Shown here: in pieces, positions 24,589 to 36,530 of the stretch
Numbering within the stretch: position 1 is the stretch's first letter
Layout: every line of letters starts with the position of its first letter
Origin: Nymphaea colorata
Lineage: Eukaryota > Streptophyta > Magnoliopsida > Nymphaeales > Nymphaeaceae
Assembly: GCF_008831285.2 (NCBI RefSeq)
Contig: NC_045141.1
Coordinates: 27,579,315 to 27,643,314, forward strand
DNA length: 64,000 nucleotides
Reading direction: 5' to 3'
Translations under genes and position numbers: made by a program
Notes under the pieces: generated by a model
The model's database searches: none
What the model was told of the DNA's origin: nothing
What the model saw: only the letters and a program-made list of their open reading frames with translations

Positions 24589-24808
24589 GCAGGGATAGAA
24601 GCAAAATCTTTTATTAGAGGGGTCAAACTTGAAAATTTTATAATAAAAATAAATTTTTTGAAACTGTGTACGGGGGCCAATTTAATTTTTCAAAATTTTT
24701 ACAAGGGCCAAATAAGAACTTCTAATACTTTTAGAAGGTAAATTTTGATTTACCAAACTCTTGGGAGGGCATGGCTCCTAGCAGCCTCCCATTGGTTCTG
24801 CCCCTGCC
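24589..24808. mobile_element. MITE-like element
   Basis: The segment begins GCAGGGATAGAAGC and ends with the reverse complement of GCAGGGGCAGAACC, giving imperfect terminal inverted repeats of about 14 bp. Inside are AT-rich stretches with the repeated motif GGGGGCCAA(T/A) or GGGCCAAA. It has no coding capacity. A target duplication could not be fixed, so the class is uncertain. Confidence 0.45.
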
Positions 24809-26389
24809 AGTGTGGGAATGCAGCAGTCTAGCCCACTGTCACACTGGGCTCAGGCTCCTAGGTTAGCAAATCTCAACTAGTTATTTAGTAGATTTGGTTC
24901 TAATTCAAAAAATGCTAGGAATGGTGTCAACCAATCATTTAACAAGCGCTTTCTATAAACTTTTGAAGATTTTTCATCATCTTCAACGTGAGAATAAATT
25001 ATTGGGCTATTACAATCCACTTTATTTAAGTCATATGAGTCCACACATATAGGACCGCAAGTTCAAGTGTAAAACTGGCTCTTTTATAAGCATTTGAAGA
25101 CTTTTCAGTCCTCAATATGTGATCCAACTCCCATGATGTTACAATACACTTTAGAATATCATATATATCTACCCTTTATGTGTGAGTCGGAAATGACCGC
25201 TTTTATATTTGGGTCTGCCCACGATGGGCAAGATTCAATCCCTCTCGCTACATGAGGAATGGCTACACAAGGTAGTAACCATCTATTAATTTTTCTATGT
25301 ATATGATTGATCATCACAAGAAGGATAGCAAACAATGCTCTGAGAATGAAGAAGGTAGAAAACAAAGAGGCAAGAGAACAATAGATCACTGATCAACCTT
25401 TTAGGTTTCAACAATTTCTTATCTGTCAGGTGCATTGTTCTTGCACAATAGGAGGTGGGGCTGGGCATGGTATTTCCATCTCTAAAGACGGTGTCTGTTG
25501 GACCTCGAAGGTTTGTTTGCTTTCTCAATTGTGCATATTAGAGGTAGACTGAATTTGTGCTGACCAATCCCAATAGTGTTATATGTCCTAAAACAAAAAC
25601 CGGAAGACAAGAAATCATCTCCAAACACTTAAGAGAAAACCCTATGATGATGCATGACTTATAATAAACAAATTAAATTTTTGGGGCTGGGATGTAGTGA
25701 AGAGAAGTCAAATGCCATTAGCTACCCCCCTAACTCATTACTAGATCAAATCCCAGTCCTACTAAATCCACCAAAAGACCTAAAGATACTACGTTCTATC
25801 CTATCTTCTAACATTCGCATATGTACAGCTCCTAGAAGCCGCTCCCCTTAAAGACAATATTCATCTCGAAGAAAACAGATCACTTGCATGAATGCATGTT
25901 CGTATTTGCATCTACTGTACGCAAAGATGTGTGCATTTGCATTTCCGTAGAGAAAGAAGGGTGTGAATACATTGGCCAAACAACGATGCAATGGGTAGGA
26001 AAGACACTCTCCGAAGGCAGAACTTCTCCTGAGGGCCTGGTCGCCCGGCCCTCTTGACTTACCATTGGCAAGTCCACGCACACCGAAGAATTTATGTTCC
26101 AATATCTTTACAGAAGATTTCAGGAATTAAAATTGTTTTAAAATACAATATCCGAAATAGATTCTGCTAATGTGTAAGTCGCTACCATGCTTATGTAGAA
26201 CCCGAGGTGAAAGGGGAAATGGAATTTTTTTTTTAAAAGAGATTTGTTGGCCGAGCTTCCGTAGAGGAAAAAAAAACGTCAAAGACCTGTTGTAGGAGCA
26301 AAGCTTGCCAAATATAAACAACTAGATTGGCCTTGGGTTGTTTCCAACATCAGGTTTCTCAGATAAAATGCCTTGAGAACCATATCCTT

Positions 26390-29300
26390 TTATGCCAGAA
26401 GTCCAACTGAGAGAGGTTCCTGGAGATCCGGGTTGATTGGCAATAACTCGCACTGTGCATAATGGAGCATCAATTGATCCACAACCACCAAGGCTGCCAT
26501 AGCTTCAACCATCGGCACCGCTAAAAAACCACCACCCCATACTTTGTGTAAAAATGTCGCTATAGAAAAGCAAAGATGGAATCAAGGAAAATCAGCAATC
26601 TGTTAAACCACACCTCGAGGAACCACACATGGGTCATGTCGGCCGCGTGCTAAGAGCTCAGTTTCATGTTTATCCCTAGTAACTGTGTTTTGCTTTTTCT
26701 GCACGCATAGAGAAATCGTCGTCAAGCAAATTGAAATTGCTTGCTCATTCTCCGAAAGATTCAAAATTGTTCATTTGAGAAAGTGCAAGAGGTGCTCACT
26801 GCAATGGTAGAAGTCGGCTTGAAAGCTATTCTCATGGTTATAGTTTCCCCATTTGATATCCCACCCTAAGAAAGAAGACCATAATGTTACAGAAAACTGT
26901 TTAGATGAACTCACTGAAGACTATCAACACAAATACTACCTGTATTCCTCCAGATCTGTTTGTCCTAGTCCGGATCCTCCCATGCTCATCCATGTAAAAC
27001 TCGTCGTTGTGCTCACTTCCAGTCATAAAAGTACCTTGGCACATTCATAATGTAATAAGGCAGAAGTAGAGCTTTTTATTATTTTTAGCAAACTAAATCG
27101 CCTAAACAATCAGGCAACAAGCTTTTATTTACAAATTCCTGCCTACACAAGTCGATTGCAGCAGTATTCTTGATAAACAAACAACTTACCTGAAAATCCG
27201 CTGCCAATTTCAAATCCCTTGGTAGCAGGCAATGACATCATAGCTTTAGCAAGCTCTGCCTCCAGTTTGTCAAACACAGGTGAACCAAGCCCCTGCAATG
27301 GACAAAGCATGCAAATCACGAGATCAAAATTAGAAGGGTCTTAAACATCATACGAGAAACAGCAGCCAACGAAGAAAAGAAAGACAGGAAATACGTGAGA
27401 CAGAAGGGAACTAGATATAGCCTCACTCTAACTATATGCTTATGTTTAAAAATAACCAAGTGTAAACGTATACATACACGGGGGACATTTCTCAGAATGC
27501 ACGTCACAACACCACCAACAGAATCCCCTCTAACCCTCACACAATCAATAGCATCAATCATCTTCTCAGCATATTCTGGATCAGGACACCGAACAATATT
27601 GCTTTCTACCTGGAAATTTTGCACGAGACTTTGAGATTTAGTAAATGTCAGCATCAATGAACCATCAGCCGAAACAAGTGCCCATGGAAATCTCTTGGGC
27701 CTATACCTGATCCAGTGTGACAATGTCATTATCAACAACTCCATCAGGAAGCACAACTTTGTGCACTTGTGAAACATAGGCAACAACCTGCAAGAAATGG
27801 GGAAAGAAACCAAATGCTCAGCAACATGTAGATGCAAAGTGTGTTCTGTTCATGCTGAGTCGCTGACATGCTTATATATGGGCTTGCATGTTCAAGTTTT
27901 ATATTATGATTCCATGGTTGCAAAATGATGCATCACATGGACCTTTTGTCATTTTTGGCTGTTCTGGTTCTCATTCAACCTGGCCTCCACTTCATTGGTT
28001 GTGCCAGATCCATTCATTTTGCCTTCCTACTGCCTACACTTGGGCATGCACTAAAAGGAAAAAAAGAGGATACCCACGAAAAGGGAAGTGAAAACTATCA
28101 CTTCAGATAAATTATCTAGTTATTTGATAACATATAATAATCATTGATACCTGTCATACTAAACTAGATTCACTATACTCATGAACCACAAAAATATCTT
28201 GTAAGCACCAACAAATAAAAAGATCTTAGAAGTCACGAGAGGCCATATAAACCCAACTGCACAGCTACCTGCAAAACATATGAAAGGGGAGGATATAAAG
28301 CATACCTCTGTTCCTGATTTCATTTTAAGAAGCTTTTTGGCAACAGCCCCAGCTGCGACCCTTCCAATGGTTTCCCTAGCAGATGACCTACCACCACCCT
28401 GCATTTCCATGAAGCTTCAATAATAATGGAAGAATCATCAGTTTCTATCAAATAGCTGCAGTAGGAGAAAGAGAAACCTGCACGGATCTGACACCATATT
28501 TAAAATCATATGTTGCATCAGCATGAGAAGGTCTGTAGGCCAGGGACATCTCCCTGTAATCCTGGCAACAAGAAAGGTGAAGAAAAAATCCAAATGAGCC
28601 GTCACATCAATGATGAACACTACAAATATCAAATTTTGTACTTGATAACAATGTTGCAGTTGATCTATTTCTGTCAACTTTTATCAGGATACTCACATGC
28701 CCTCTTTGATCTGTATTTGGAACAAGGACAGCAATTGATGTTCCAGTAGTCATCCCTGCATTTATTAAGATCACATTAACCCCCAGATATGATGTAACGT
28801 GCAAAATTTCACAATGGGTTGTAAGAAACCAATTACACTAGAACGAAGTAAATAAGTGTAGGGTGTAAGCATATTAACCTTCAGAAATTCCTGAAACGAT
28901 ACGGCATGTGTCAGTCTCTTTTCTAGGAGTGGTTATTCTGCTCTGTCCTGGCCTCCTGGAAGCATATTATGTAACAGCAGGAAAAATTTTACAGAAAAAT
29001 TTTGAGAATTATGACTGCTTTTTCATTCTTTTACAAATTAATCGTAGCATTAAGAAAGAATTTGAACTCTGCAACAGCTTTCTAAAAGGATTCTTGATTT
29101 GCAACACTACCTCCTATCAAGTTCCACCTGCATGTCAGCTTCAGAAAGAGGGATGCGGGGAGGGCATCCATCAATAACACATCCAACACCACCTCCATGT
29201 GATTCTCCAAATGTTGTAACACGAAATAATGCTCCGAATGAACTTCCAGTTCCAGCATGTACCTCTGTTTTATTTTTCCATGTCGAGGATGAGTTTTAGT

Positions 29301-29445
29301 TATTAGTATGAGATTTTGGAGAATCACTAAAAGCAGTAGAAACAGGAAAGGAAACACAAGATCTTGATATTACAAATCTAAGAACTGAATCAGCAAACTT
29401 GCAGGGGTGATTCGTGTATGGTGATTTTAGAAAATGTGGGTACGG

Positions 29446-29516
<71 letters not shown>

Positions 29517-32247
29517 CAAAATAACACAAAAAATTCAAAATGAAAGCAACATTTAGATAAACAAGCGATATAAATAAAAACATTATATGTTAATGAACAA
29601 TAACTCCAAAAAACAGAACGAAAACTGAGTTAGAAAAGATTAAATCAAGTAAAATTAAGTAGTTTGGATCAGCTTGGAGCTAAAAAGTATCCAAGTGTGT
29701 CCAAGTGCCCAATTTAGGTAAGGGTATGGCCACAGGTATGTGGACCTTACTGAAGCACCCATGTGACTTAGAAGGCATGAAAAGGAACATAAGCATGTTG
29801 CATTTTTCTGCAAGCTTGCCATGGATCAAAGAACTAATCGGATCTCGAAGCAATTCCTTTGCATCCGCAAGGCAAGGGAAAGGCTCCTCACAAAGGGTTT
29901 CTCTGAATTCAAAAGAAACTTCGAAAAACATTAGGTAACCAAGAAAAATTTCCACTGAACCTAATTATAATGATGGATGATGAATCAAGTAGCAAGCTAA
30001 TCCAAATTTCAGACTAGGAAAGGAGTGTAAAAGACATTTAAAAGCCAATGCTCAATTGAAAAGGAAAATAAAATCAAAGATCAATATCATAAAAAGGAAA
30101 ATAATGAGTATGGTCCACACCACGAAGGCAATTTTAATTAGTTCAAACTGTCCCTGAAGTATTTAACCTAAGATACCTATGTGAGAGATAATCATTTTCC
30201 AATGTTCTGCCTCACAACTTTCATCTCGGAGAGAAGTACCACGATGGAAAATTTATTGAACTTGCCAGTTTTCCCCATCCTTATATGCTATTTTCTTAAT
30301 CTTTTTCGCCTTTTTAAAATTTTGTGAGGTTTTGTCATGAAATTTGTAAAGGAAACAACATTGTGTAGTACTTGCGGCCACGCCTTCTTTCATCACGGTT
30401 GACCAAAAAGCCTCAGCTTATCTTTTTTGCTAAAGCTCAAAAGAAAATTTAATTTCCTACTTTTGCTAAGAGAGAATAGAGAGCATCTGTATTATATATA
30501 TATATAGGAAAATTGACATCAATCGGCTATCTCTATGACCAGATGGTTTTTTTCCATTTTGTATCTCTAAAATTTGTTGCAAAAGGCACATTCCGTCGCT
30601 AAAACCCATGGTCAATCAACCAACTGTCTCCGACTCTCCAATGCACCTTTTGCGATGGTTTTTAGCGACACAAAATTTGGTCAGCTTATTTCAATTCCTC
30701 TGTGTGTGTGTGATGAATTTATGGATTTGCATCCACATGTATATAAGATGCATATCCCATCTCTTTGCTCCACCTGCCTACTTGTTTTTAGTTTGATGAA
30801 TCTGAAAAAATCTAATGTTAATATGCTGGAGGTTCAAAAAATTATTTCTCTCCAAACCAAGTTCCTGAGGAGAAGATGCACTCAAAAGAGATTCCAAGGA
30901 GTAGACTATTGGTTGTCATTCAGGTAATGTTTGATGGCACCATTAAAATCACATGATTGTAATCCTAGAATCAGGTGGAGAGGTATTTTAATCCCCTTTC
31001 CATATTCAGTCTGCGTGCATCGTGCGACTGTGGAATAATAATGACAAGGTTAAGTTCTGGTGTTTGACGGCAACAGTGCTGGTATACAACGGTCACCAAC
31101 TCCTATTGGCATTGCTCATGCCATTCAAAACTCCTTACAGAACCTTCACCTGCTAAAATTAATAGACATATGCTTTCATTTTCAATCACCAAATAACAAA
31201 AAATCAACATCTTGGCAGAATAGCAGCCCTGCTTTTATCCCTACGTTTCTACGGCCATCTACCTATATCAATTTATACATATATCAGGAAAAAAGGAAGT
31301 AACATAAAGCTTTGCAGATTAAGAAGCACAGAAATAAAATCATTCACACTGAAAAGAAACAACTAAGCAAAACGACACCTCAAATTAGCGCTTATATATC
31401 CGAAAGATTGGAGAGAAGACACACCAACAGAGCAGTGAGGGAAAACGAACCGTCACTTCCGTGAAAGCCCCTGCAGCAAAGGCAAAAAACACCCGCAAAG
31501 CAGAAAGCAGTGACGGGTAGTCGCAGCGCAAGGGAGCCAGACTGGTGGCCAAAGGCGGCAGAAACAGCCCACTGGCTAGACACCGGTAGATGGACACCAG
31601 CAAGAAGGGGGGAAACGGACCTAATAAAAAAAGACAGTGGCGGGAAGCCATTGGCGACAGGAAAAGGCACATGGGGAAAATGGGCCAGGGAAGAAGAGGA
31701 GGGGAGGAAGGTCTTGTCTGCCGACACCGGCAGCCATTGCAAGCATCAAAGAGGACATCAGCCCCAATTTCTCTCTCTCTCTCTCTCTCTCTCTCTTAAC
31801 TATTATATTGTCTTCGATATCATCAAACAGTTGAAGAAGGCGGAAAACTTTTCCTTTCCGTTGAACAGAAAGACCATCTAAGTTATCCCCGTAAATCCAA
31901 ACCTGGTCCGTTTAAGTGCTCTAGCGAACATTAGATCCACGGCAAATCGTTATGAAAATGATCCTCTCAATGAACACAAGCATTTTGAAAATGATCTCGA
32001 AGTAAGGTTATCGACATATTAGGGGGAAAAAGAAGCGAATTGTAATATTAATATGTAAAAGGGGGAGAGAGTGGAGGAGAGCGTAACCAAGCCTTCTTGG
32101 GGGAGCCTTGTGAGATGGCCGGATGGTGGATACCCTGCCAAGATCTACGCTAACGTTGAATCGACGGAGTCCGTCGGTAGCCAAACGGGAGTCCGACGAC
32201 CTGCCCAAGAAGGGGTTGCTGGAAGCAGTCTGCAGGGACGCAGCCAT
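26390..32247 (-). CDS. CS: chorismate synthase, plastid precursor
   Basis: Chorismate synthase converts 5-enolpyruvylshikimate-3-phosphate to chorismate with reduced FMN, the last shikimate-pathway step, in plastids. Thirteen exons join in frame: 32247-32088, 29264-29111, 28955-28879, 28755-28697, 28561-28478, 28398-28306, 27787-27707, 27609-27478, 27292-27190, 27034-26940, 26865-26800, 26698-26614 and 26520-26390 (1,320 nt, 439 aa, the usual plant length). Exon 1 encodes a Ser/Arg/Leu-rich transit peptide starting [15 protein letters not shown]. The family signatures are all intact: [10 protein letters not shown] (residues 72-81), [43 protein letters not shown] (from 180), NRSGGIQGGISNGE, and [19 protein letters not shown] (from 386). 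All introns are GT-AG. Intron 1 is 2.8 kb and carries microsatellites. A TTTAAA element about 100 bp upstream of the ATG may be the TATA box. The gene looks functional. Confidence 0.97.
29446..29516. repeat. compound poly(A)-(AT)n-(GT)n microsatellite
   Basis: A run of about 17 A is followed by about 10 AT units and about 16 GT units (one CG interruption). It lies in intron 1 of chorismate synthase. Confidence 0.9.
31770..31797. repeat. (CT)n microsatellite
   Basis: About 14 CT units lie in intron 1 of chorismate synthase. Overlapping open frames of 70-120 codons around it on both strands are low-complexity and lie in the intron. Confidence 0.9.
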
Positions 32248-32344
32248 GGATCACCGAAGGAAGCCGGAGATAGAGGAGACCTCGATGACTAAGGGGGGAA
32301 AGAGAGATATAGAGAGAGAGGAACTTCCCACAACGAAAGTTGGC

Positions 32345-32352
32345 TTTTAAAG
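32345..32352 (-). promoter_or_regulatory. possible TATA box of chorismate synthase
   Basis: CTTTAAAAG on the minus strand lies about 100 bp upstream of the start codon, leaving room for a short 5' UTR. It is followed upstream by purine-rich DNA and a (CT)n tract near 32,455-32,470, common in plant promoters. Position only; no start-site data. Confidence 0.3.
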
Positions 32353-34645
32353 AGGGGGAGGCCCTGCAGCTTCTGCTATCCTCACCAACTTTGGCCGTCG
32401 CCTACCAGCTTCCGCCCCACCAACCACCCGGGCCCTTCCAGAGTCCAGACACCCCTCTCTCTCTCTCTCCGTGACTGACCTTCTCACCTGACATACATTT
32501 TCGGTTTAACTAAAACTGTCAGCCGTCCGTCAAAGCTCAAAGCGACGCCCCGGTGCCACGGTAAACGACGTCACTAAATTTATCGCGTGTTTAGCTTGAT
32601 TCCACTGTAGATCCCCACCCTCTTTAAAAAAAAGGGTTCTTGGTTTTGCCAAATCCGAGGGGAATCAGGAACTCGGTTTCACGGATTTCAAATCCAGTCG
32701 GGGAGGTGGGATTAAAATCCTACGTAATTTTTTTGTTTTCGTTAGAGCTCACCGTCTCTTTCATCCTCTCCTCTCTCTTTTCGCTCTCCCAAAAAAAAAA
32801 GTGACGGGTAGCGCAACCAATTGAATTGAGTGGCCTGTTGTAGCTATATATTCAGTTCAATTTTTAAAGGGTGTTATCTTTATGATATTAAACAGTAATG
32901 TTGATCGGTTAGGTGAACTGGTTCTTATTCCACATCTTCTCTCTCCTTTTTCTCTCTCCCAACCTCTTTATTTGCCCTCGCCTTCTCTCTCTGCCTGTAG
33001 CTTGCCGTTCACCCGTGTTCACCCGTGACCCAGTGGCCTCTTTTCTTCAGTGCATGTAGAGACTCCCAAACTCCACCACAGTGACATTGTCTAGTGAGGT
33101 GGAGAGTGTCAAAATATAAATTTTATCGATGAAGAAGACTCCGCATGGTGGTGTATAATGTGCAAACATTTTCTTTCCACTAGCTAAAGATTCAAAAATA
33201 CAAACTGATGTGCAGACACTTTTTTTCTTTTGCCTTCAAACTGATTTGACATAGTCAATTTCTAGCGTCAATAGATGTTCAAAATTTTGTTATGGTTAAT
33301 TGGAGCCATAACAACTTGAATGTTATTATGCAAGTCTATCATACTTCATTTGCCCACAATGGAATCAAATTTCACTCTGTTTCTTTCTTTCTAAGTATTG
33401 ATGGTTGGTATCGCTCCTATCCATTTGATAGCAGCAAAGTACATATTCACCTTCTTTCTTCCACCTTTGTTTATTCCTCATGCTGTCCTTGCGAAAATAT
33501 TGATCCAGTTTAGTAGTCCACTACGAGGGAAATGCATAATAACCTCGCCTTATGTTGAGGTTCACAAATATGATGTTCAGATTTGTAGGAGGCTTGTGGG
33601 TTTTTTCCAACATCCAATAATTTCTTCCATTGTAATCAATAAACACTGGAATGAATTCCTTAGACATCTAAATCCCTATCAGCCAAACCCAACGGCCCAC
33701 CCCCATTTTCATGTAATAGATGCAAATCCTTGTCCAGTTGATTCCATACTAAAATCCCATGATTTTGATCTTAGTATTGCCAAATGCTATCTTTAAGGAC
33801 CCATTTCACAACAAGTTACTGTGTCATGAATTTACCTAAAAAATGGGATAAATTTATGGAACATTTGTGACAATGTTTCATGAATTTGCTCACATTTTTA
33901 GGAGCAATGGTTCCATGAATTTATCTCATTTTTTATGTTGATTCAGTATATTACTATTACTGAACATCACCAAAAATATAGAAACTTATTAAGGTGAAAA
34001 TAGGTTCGCTGTCTGGTCCGGTGAATGATCCTGCCCTTTCTTCTTAACAGTATGTCTAGAACGTACTTTTTGTCAATAGATCTGCCGCTCAAAAACTTAC
34101 AGCAGATTACACAAGGGTTTCCGCGAGATCAGTGTCGACTGATCACTTGAAGAAGGTCTCCAAGGGTTCGGTTGTTGGCCGATTAAGTGATAGGTGAGTT
34201 GGGTTTAGAACGTTGTGATAGGTGGGTGAGTTGAGACAGTTTGGTTTATTGAAACCATTAACTATTTAACCAATGTAAATGTGAATTTACGAATAGTAAG
34301 TTTCTTTTTAGTACGGTTCTGGAAGTAGCAATTGTCTAAAAGGAGAGCGGGATTCCATTTGAAGTGATGACCAAGATGCACCAAACACTTATTTATCCAT
34401 TTTTGGTTTCCAAATTTAACCACTTGATTAATGTTGAACACTTTTTGCCTAATGTAGTGAAAACGGATATATTTACCAATATGGTATATTAGCCCATGCT
34501 TATCGTTACGTATCCGCCATATCGCCTCGTTGTTTCATTTTATGGTTTTAATTAAAAAATTTGATTTAAGCAACGAAAGAAATAAAAAAAATAAAACCTA
34601 CGTGGCCTTGTATCGAATCAGCAAGGTTGTCCAATACGCTCCGAA
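32353..34645. other. intergenic, no gene supported
   Basis: This is the promoter region of chorismate synthase, then AT-rich DNA. Plus-strand open frames at 33,292-33,513 and 33,398-33,796 overlap in different frames, have no recognisable domain and lack splice-supported partners. Confidence 0.4.
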
Positions 34646-34950
34646 TCGATGGGCATTGGGTAAGACCCGGCCAGGGTCGGTCTGTCGGGCTCGGGCCCAG
34701 CCTGATAGCCGAAACTCGGGCTCAATCCGGCCCGTTTGATAATAAAAAAGTATTTTTTTAAATTATAAAATAAGTTTTCATAATATAAAATAAAATTTCA
34801 ATAATAAAAGATAAATTATTAAATTAAAAAATAATAAAAAATATTTTTTAATTATTATCGGACCGACCCAAACCACAACATCGAACCCGAGCCCGACCGA
34901 GCTAACTACCGAGTACCGGATGGGTACCCACCGGTGGCCCAGGCCTAGAC
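34646..34950. repeat. dispersed GC-flanked/AT-core repeat
   Basis: Two GC-rich arms containing CCCGGCC, GGGCTCGGGCC and, in opposite sense, GAGCCCGACCGAGC and GGTGGCCCAGGCC surround a 120-bp AT-only core. This layout is common in plant non-autonomous repeats. The arms are only loosely inverted, so the class is unclear. Confidence 0.4.
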
Positions 34951-35332
34951 ACTACACTTATTGCTATCAAATTAAATGAAGTAGACCATTTGTTCCCATG
35001 TGTCTGGGAGTCTGTACAGTCATTTGCTTTGTTTTGCATTGTGCTTCCTTTGCTTATGTTGAGTCATTTGCTTATGCATGTTTACTTGTAAGAGAGTACC
35101 CTTCCACCGGTCTAAGTGTCAAGTATTGGGATTTCTTGTTTTGGGTGGTCGGCATGGAAATCCTGTAAGAGGCCTCGGTCATCTTATATAAGTAAAGTCG
35201 AGATCATTCTCCTTGCTTATCTTTCTCGTGATGTACTAATTTTCCAAGCGAATACATTGCGAGATTTCTTTATTCACAAGCATTCTTTACACACTCGTTT
35301 TCTCAAACTACTTTTGCGCCCCGTTCAGTGGT

Positions 35333-36530
35333 TTGAAAATTGTAAACCAGGTTCAGCTCAATCTGGGGAAGCGGTTGGATAGTCGGTGTAGAACTATACG
35401 CCGACGATCGTTGATCGAAAGAGACATCCGACGATCGTTGATCGAAGAGGAAGAAGCACTGGCGATTCAATACAATCTGCGAAGTGCCAAGGGCAAGGGG
35501 GTAGCCCATTCTGACGAGATGGGTACATCCCAGGGTCAGGAAGACCTGACCGAGATGGTGAACAAGCTGGCTACCGACGTAACTACTCATGAAGAAACAT
35601 TGGGTAATGCAGCTGAGTCCTTCGGGGAAATGAAGGACGAGATGAAGGTACTGCGGGAACAAGTGGCTGACCTAGTGGCCATGAATCGGGCATTGACTGA
35701 CACAGTAACGCGGTGACCGCGTTACAGGCTGAAGTCAAGTAATTTCAGGTAAAGAACCGCACACTACAGCGACAGATCTCTGTAAGTGGAGGCAACGATC
35801 GGCCAGCGAGGGTCGACGTTCAGAGACCAGCTAAATACAACGAAACTCGGGATAGTCGAGTGATCGACAACTTTTTATTCAAAGTAGAATATTACCTAGA
35901 CTTGCAAGGCGTTATGGGGGACGACCTTCAAGTCAAGACTGCGGCTATGTTGCTAGAGAGCGATGCTGTGGCATGGTGGAGAAGGAAAATACTCAACATT
36001 CAGAAGGGGATCTGCACAATAGACACTTTCGATGATTTTCAGCGAGAGTTAAAAACTTACTTCATGCCCCCGAATGCCCCCGAATGCGACACGCCATGCA
36101 TATCAGATGGTTGGTGAACTGAAATGTACTGGATCCTTGCGAGATTACGTGAGGGTCTATCAGAAGCTGATGTTAGATGTGCCATATATGCAAGAACAAG
36201 ATAAATTGAACTGATTTATTTTGGGACTTCAGTCGTGGGCACAATCCGAAGTGGAAATGAGTAATCTAGAGACCTTGGAGGATGCTTATGTGATAGCAGA
36301 ACGTTTGGCTGATACTCAGCACAAGAGCTACACTAACGCCTTCAAGCCGTCGAAGAAGCCTGACCATGGAGGAAAAAAAGAGGATCGAAGGGAATAGAAA
36401 GATGAACCATCAACTCAGCGTCAAGTCAAAAGAAGAACTTTCTTTCGCAGAAACGACAACTCTCAGAATAGAGTGTTGAAATGTTGGTTTTGCGATGGTA
36501 ATCACTTAGGGAGGCAATGTCCAAAGCGTG
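35333..36530 (+). pseudogene. gag relic of the chromovirus
   Basis: The first part is a coiled-coil-like acidic region (about 35,450-35,715) ended by a TGA. The Retrotrans_gag domain follows at 35,810-36,100 with RDSRVIDNFLFKVEYYLDL and DAVAWWRR. A repeated CCCCGAATG causes a frameshift near 36,070, after which the domain continues (ELKCTGSLRDYVRVYQKLML) with a TGA in place of a coding triplet near 36,210. The zinc knuckle [13 protein letters not shown] lies at about 36,483-36,521 and is intact. Multiple lesions show gag is not translatable as one protein. Confidence 0.8.

Larger units (their letters stand above)
23901..26389. other. intergenic with repeats, no gene supported
   Basis: Between the Copia relic and the chorismate synthase 3' end lie the direct repeats at 24,212-24,376, a fold-back-related segment near 24,420-24,515 and a MITE-like insertion at 24,589-24,808. 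Other open frames are short and unrecognised. The part next to 26,389 should contain the chorismate synthase 3' UTR. Confidence 0.4.

Noticed and set aside
24420..24850. Complete second copy of the intron fold-back element
   Set aside because: Only one diverged arm is recognisable; the opposite arm was not found.
31385..31881. Overlapping 95-123-codon frames on both strands
   Set aside because: They lie in chorismate synthase intron 1 around a (CT)n tract; composition is low-complexity and no family is recognisable.
32071..32350. Plus-strand frames at 32.1-32.35 kb
   Set aside because: They are antisense shadows of the chorismate synthase transit-peptide exon.
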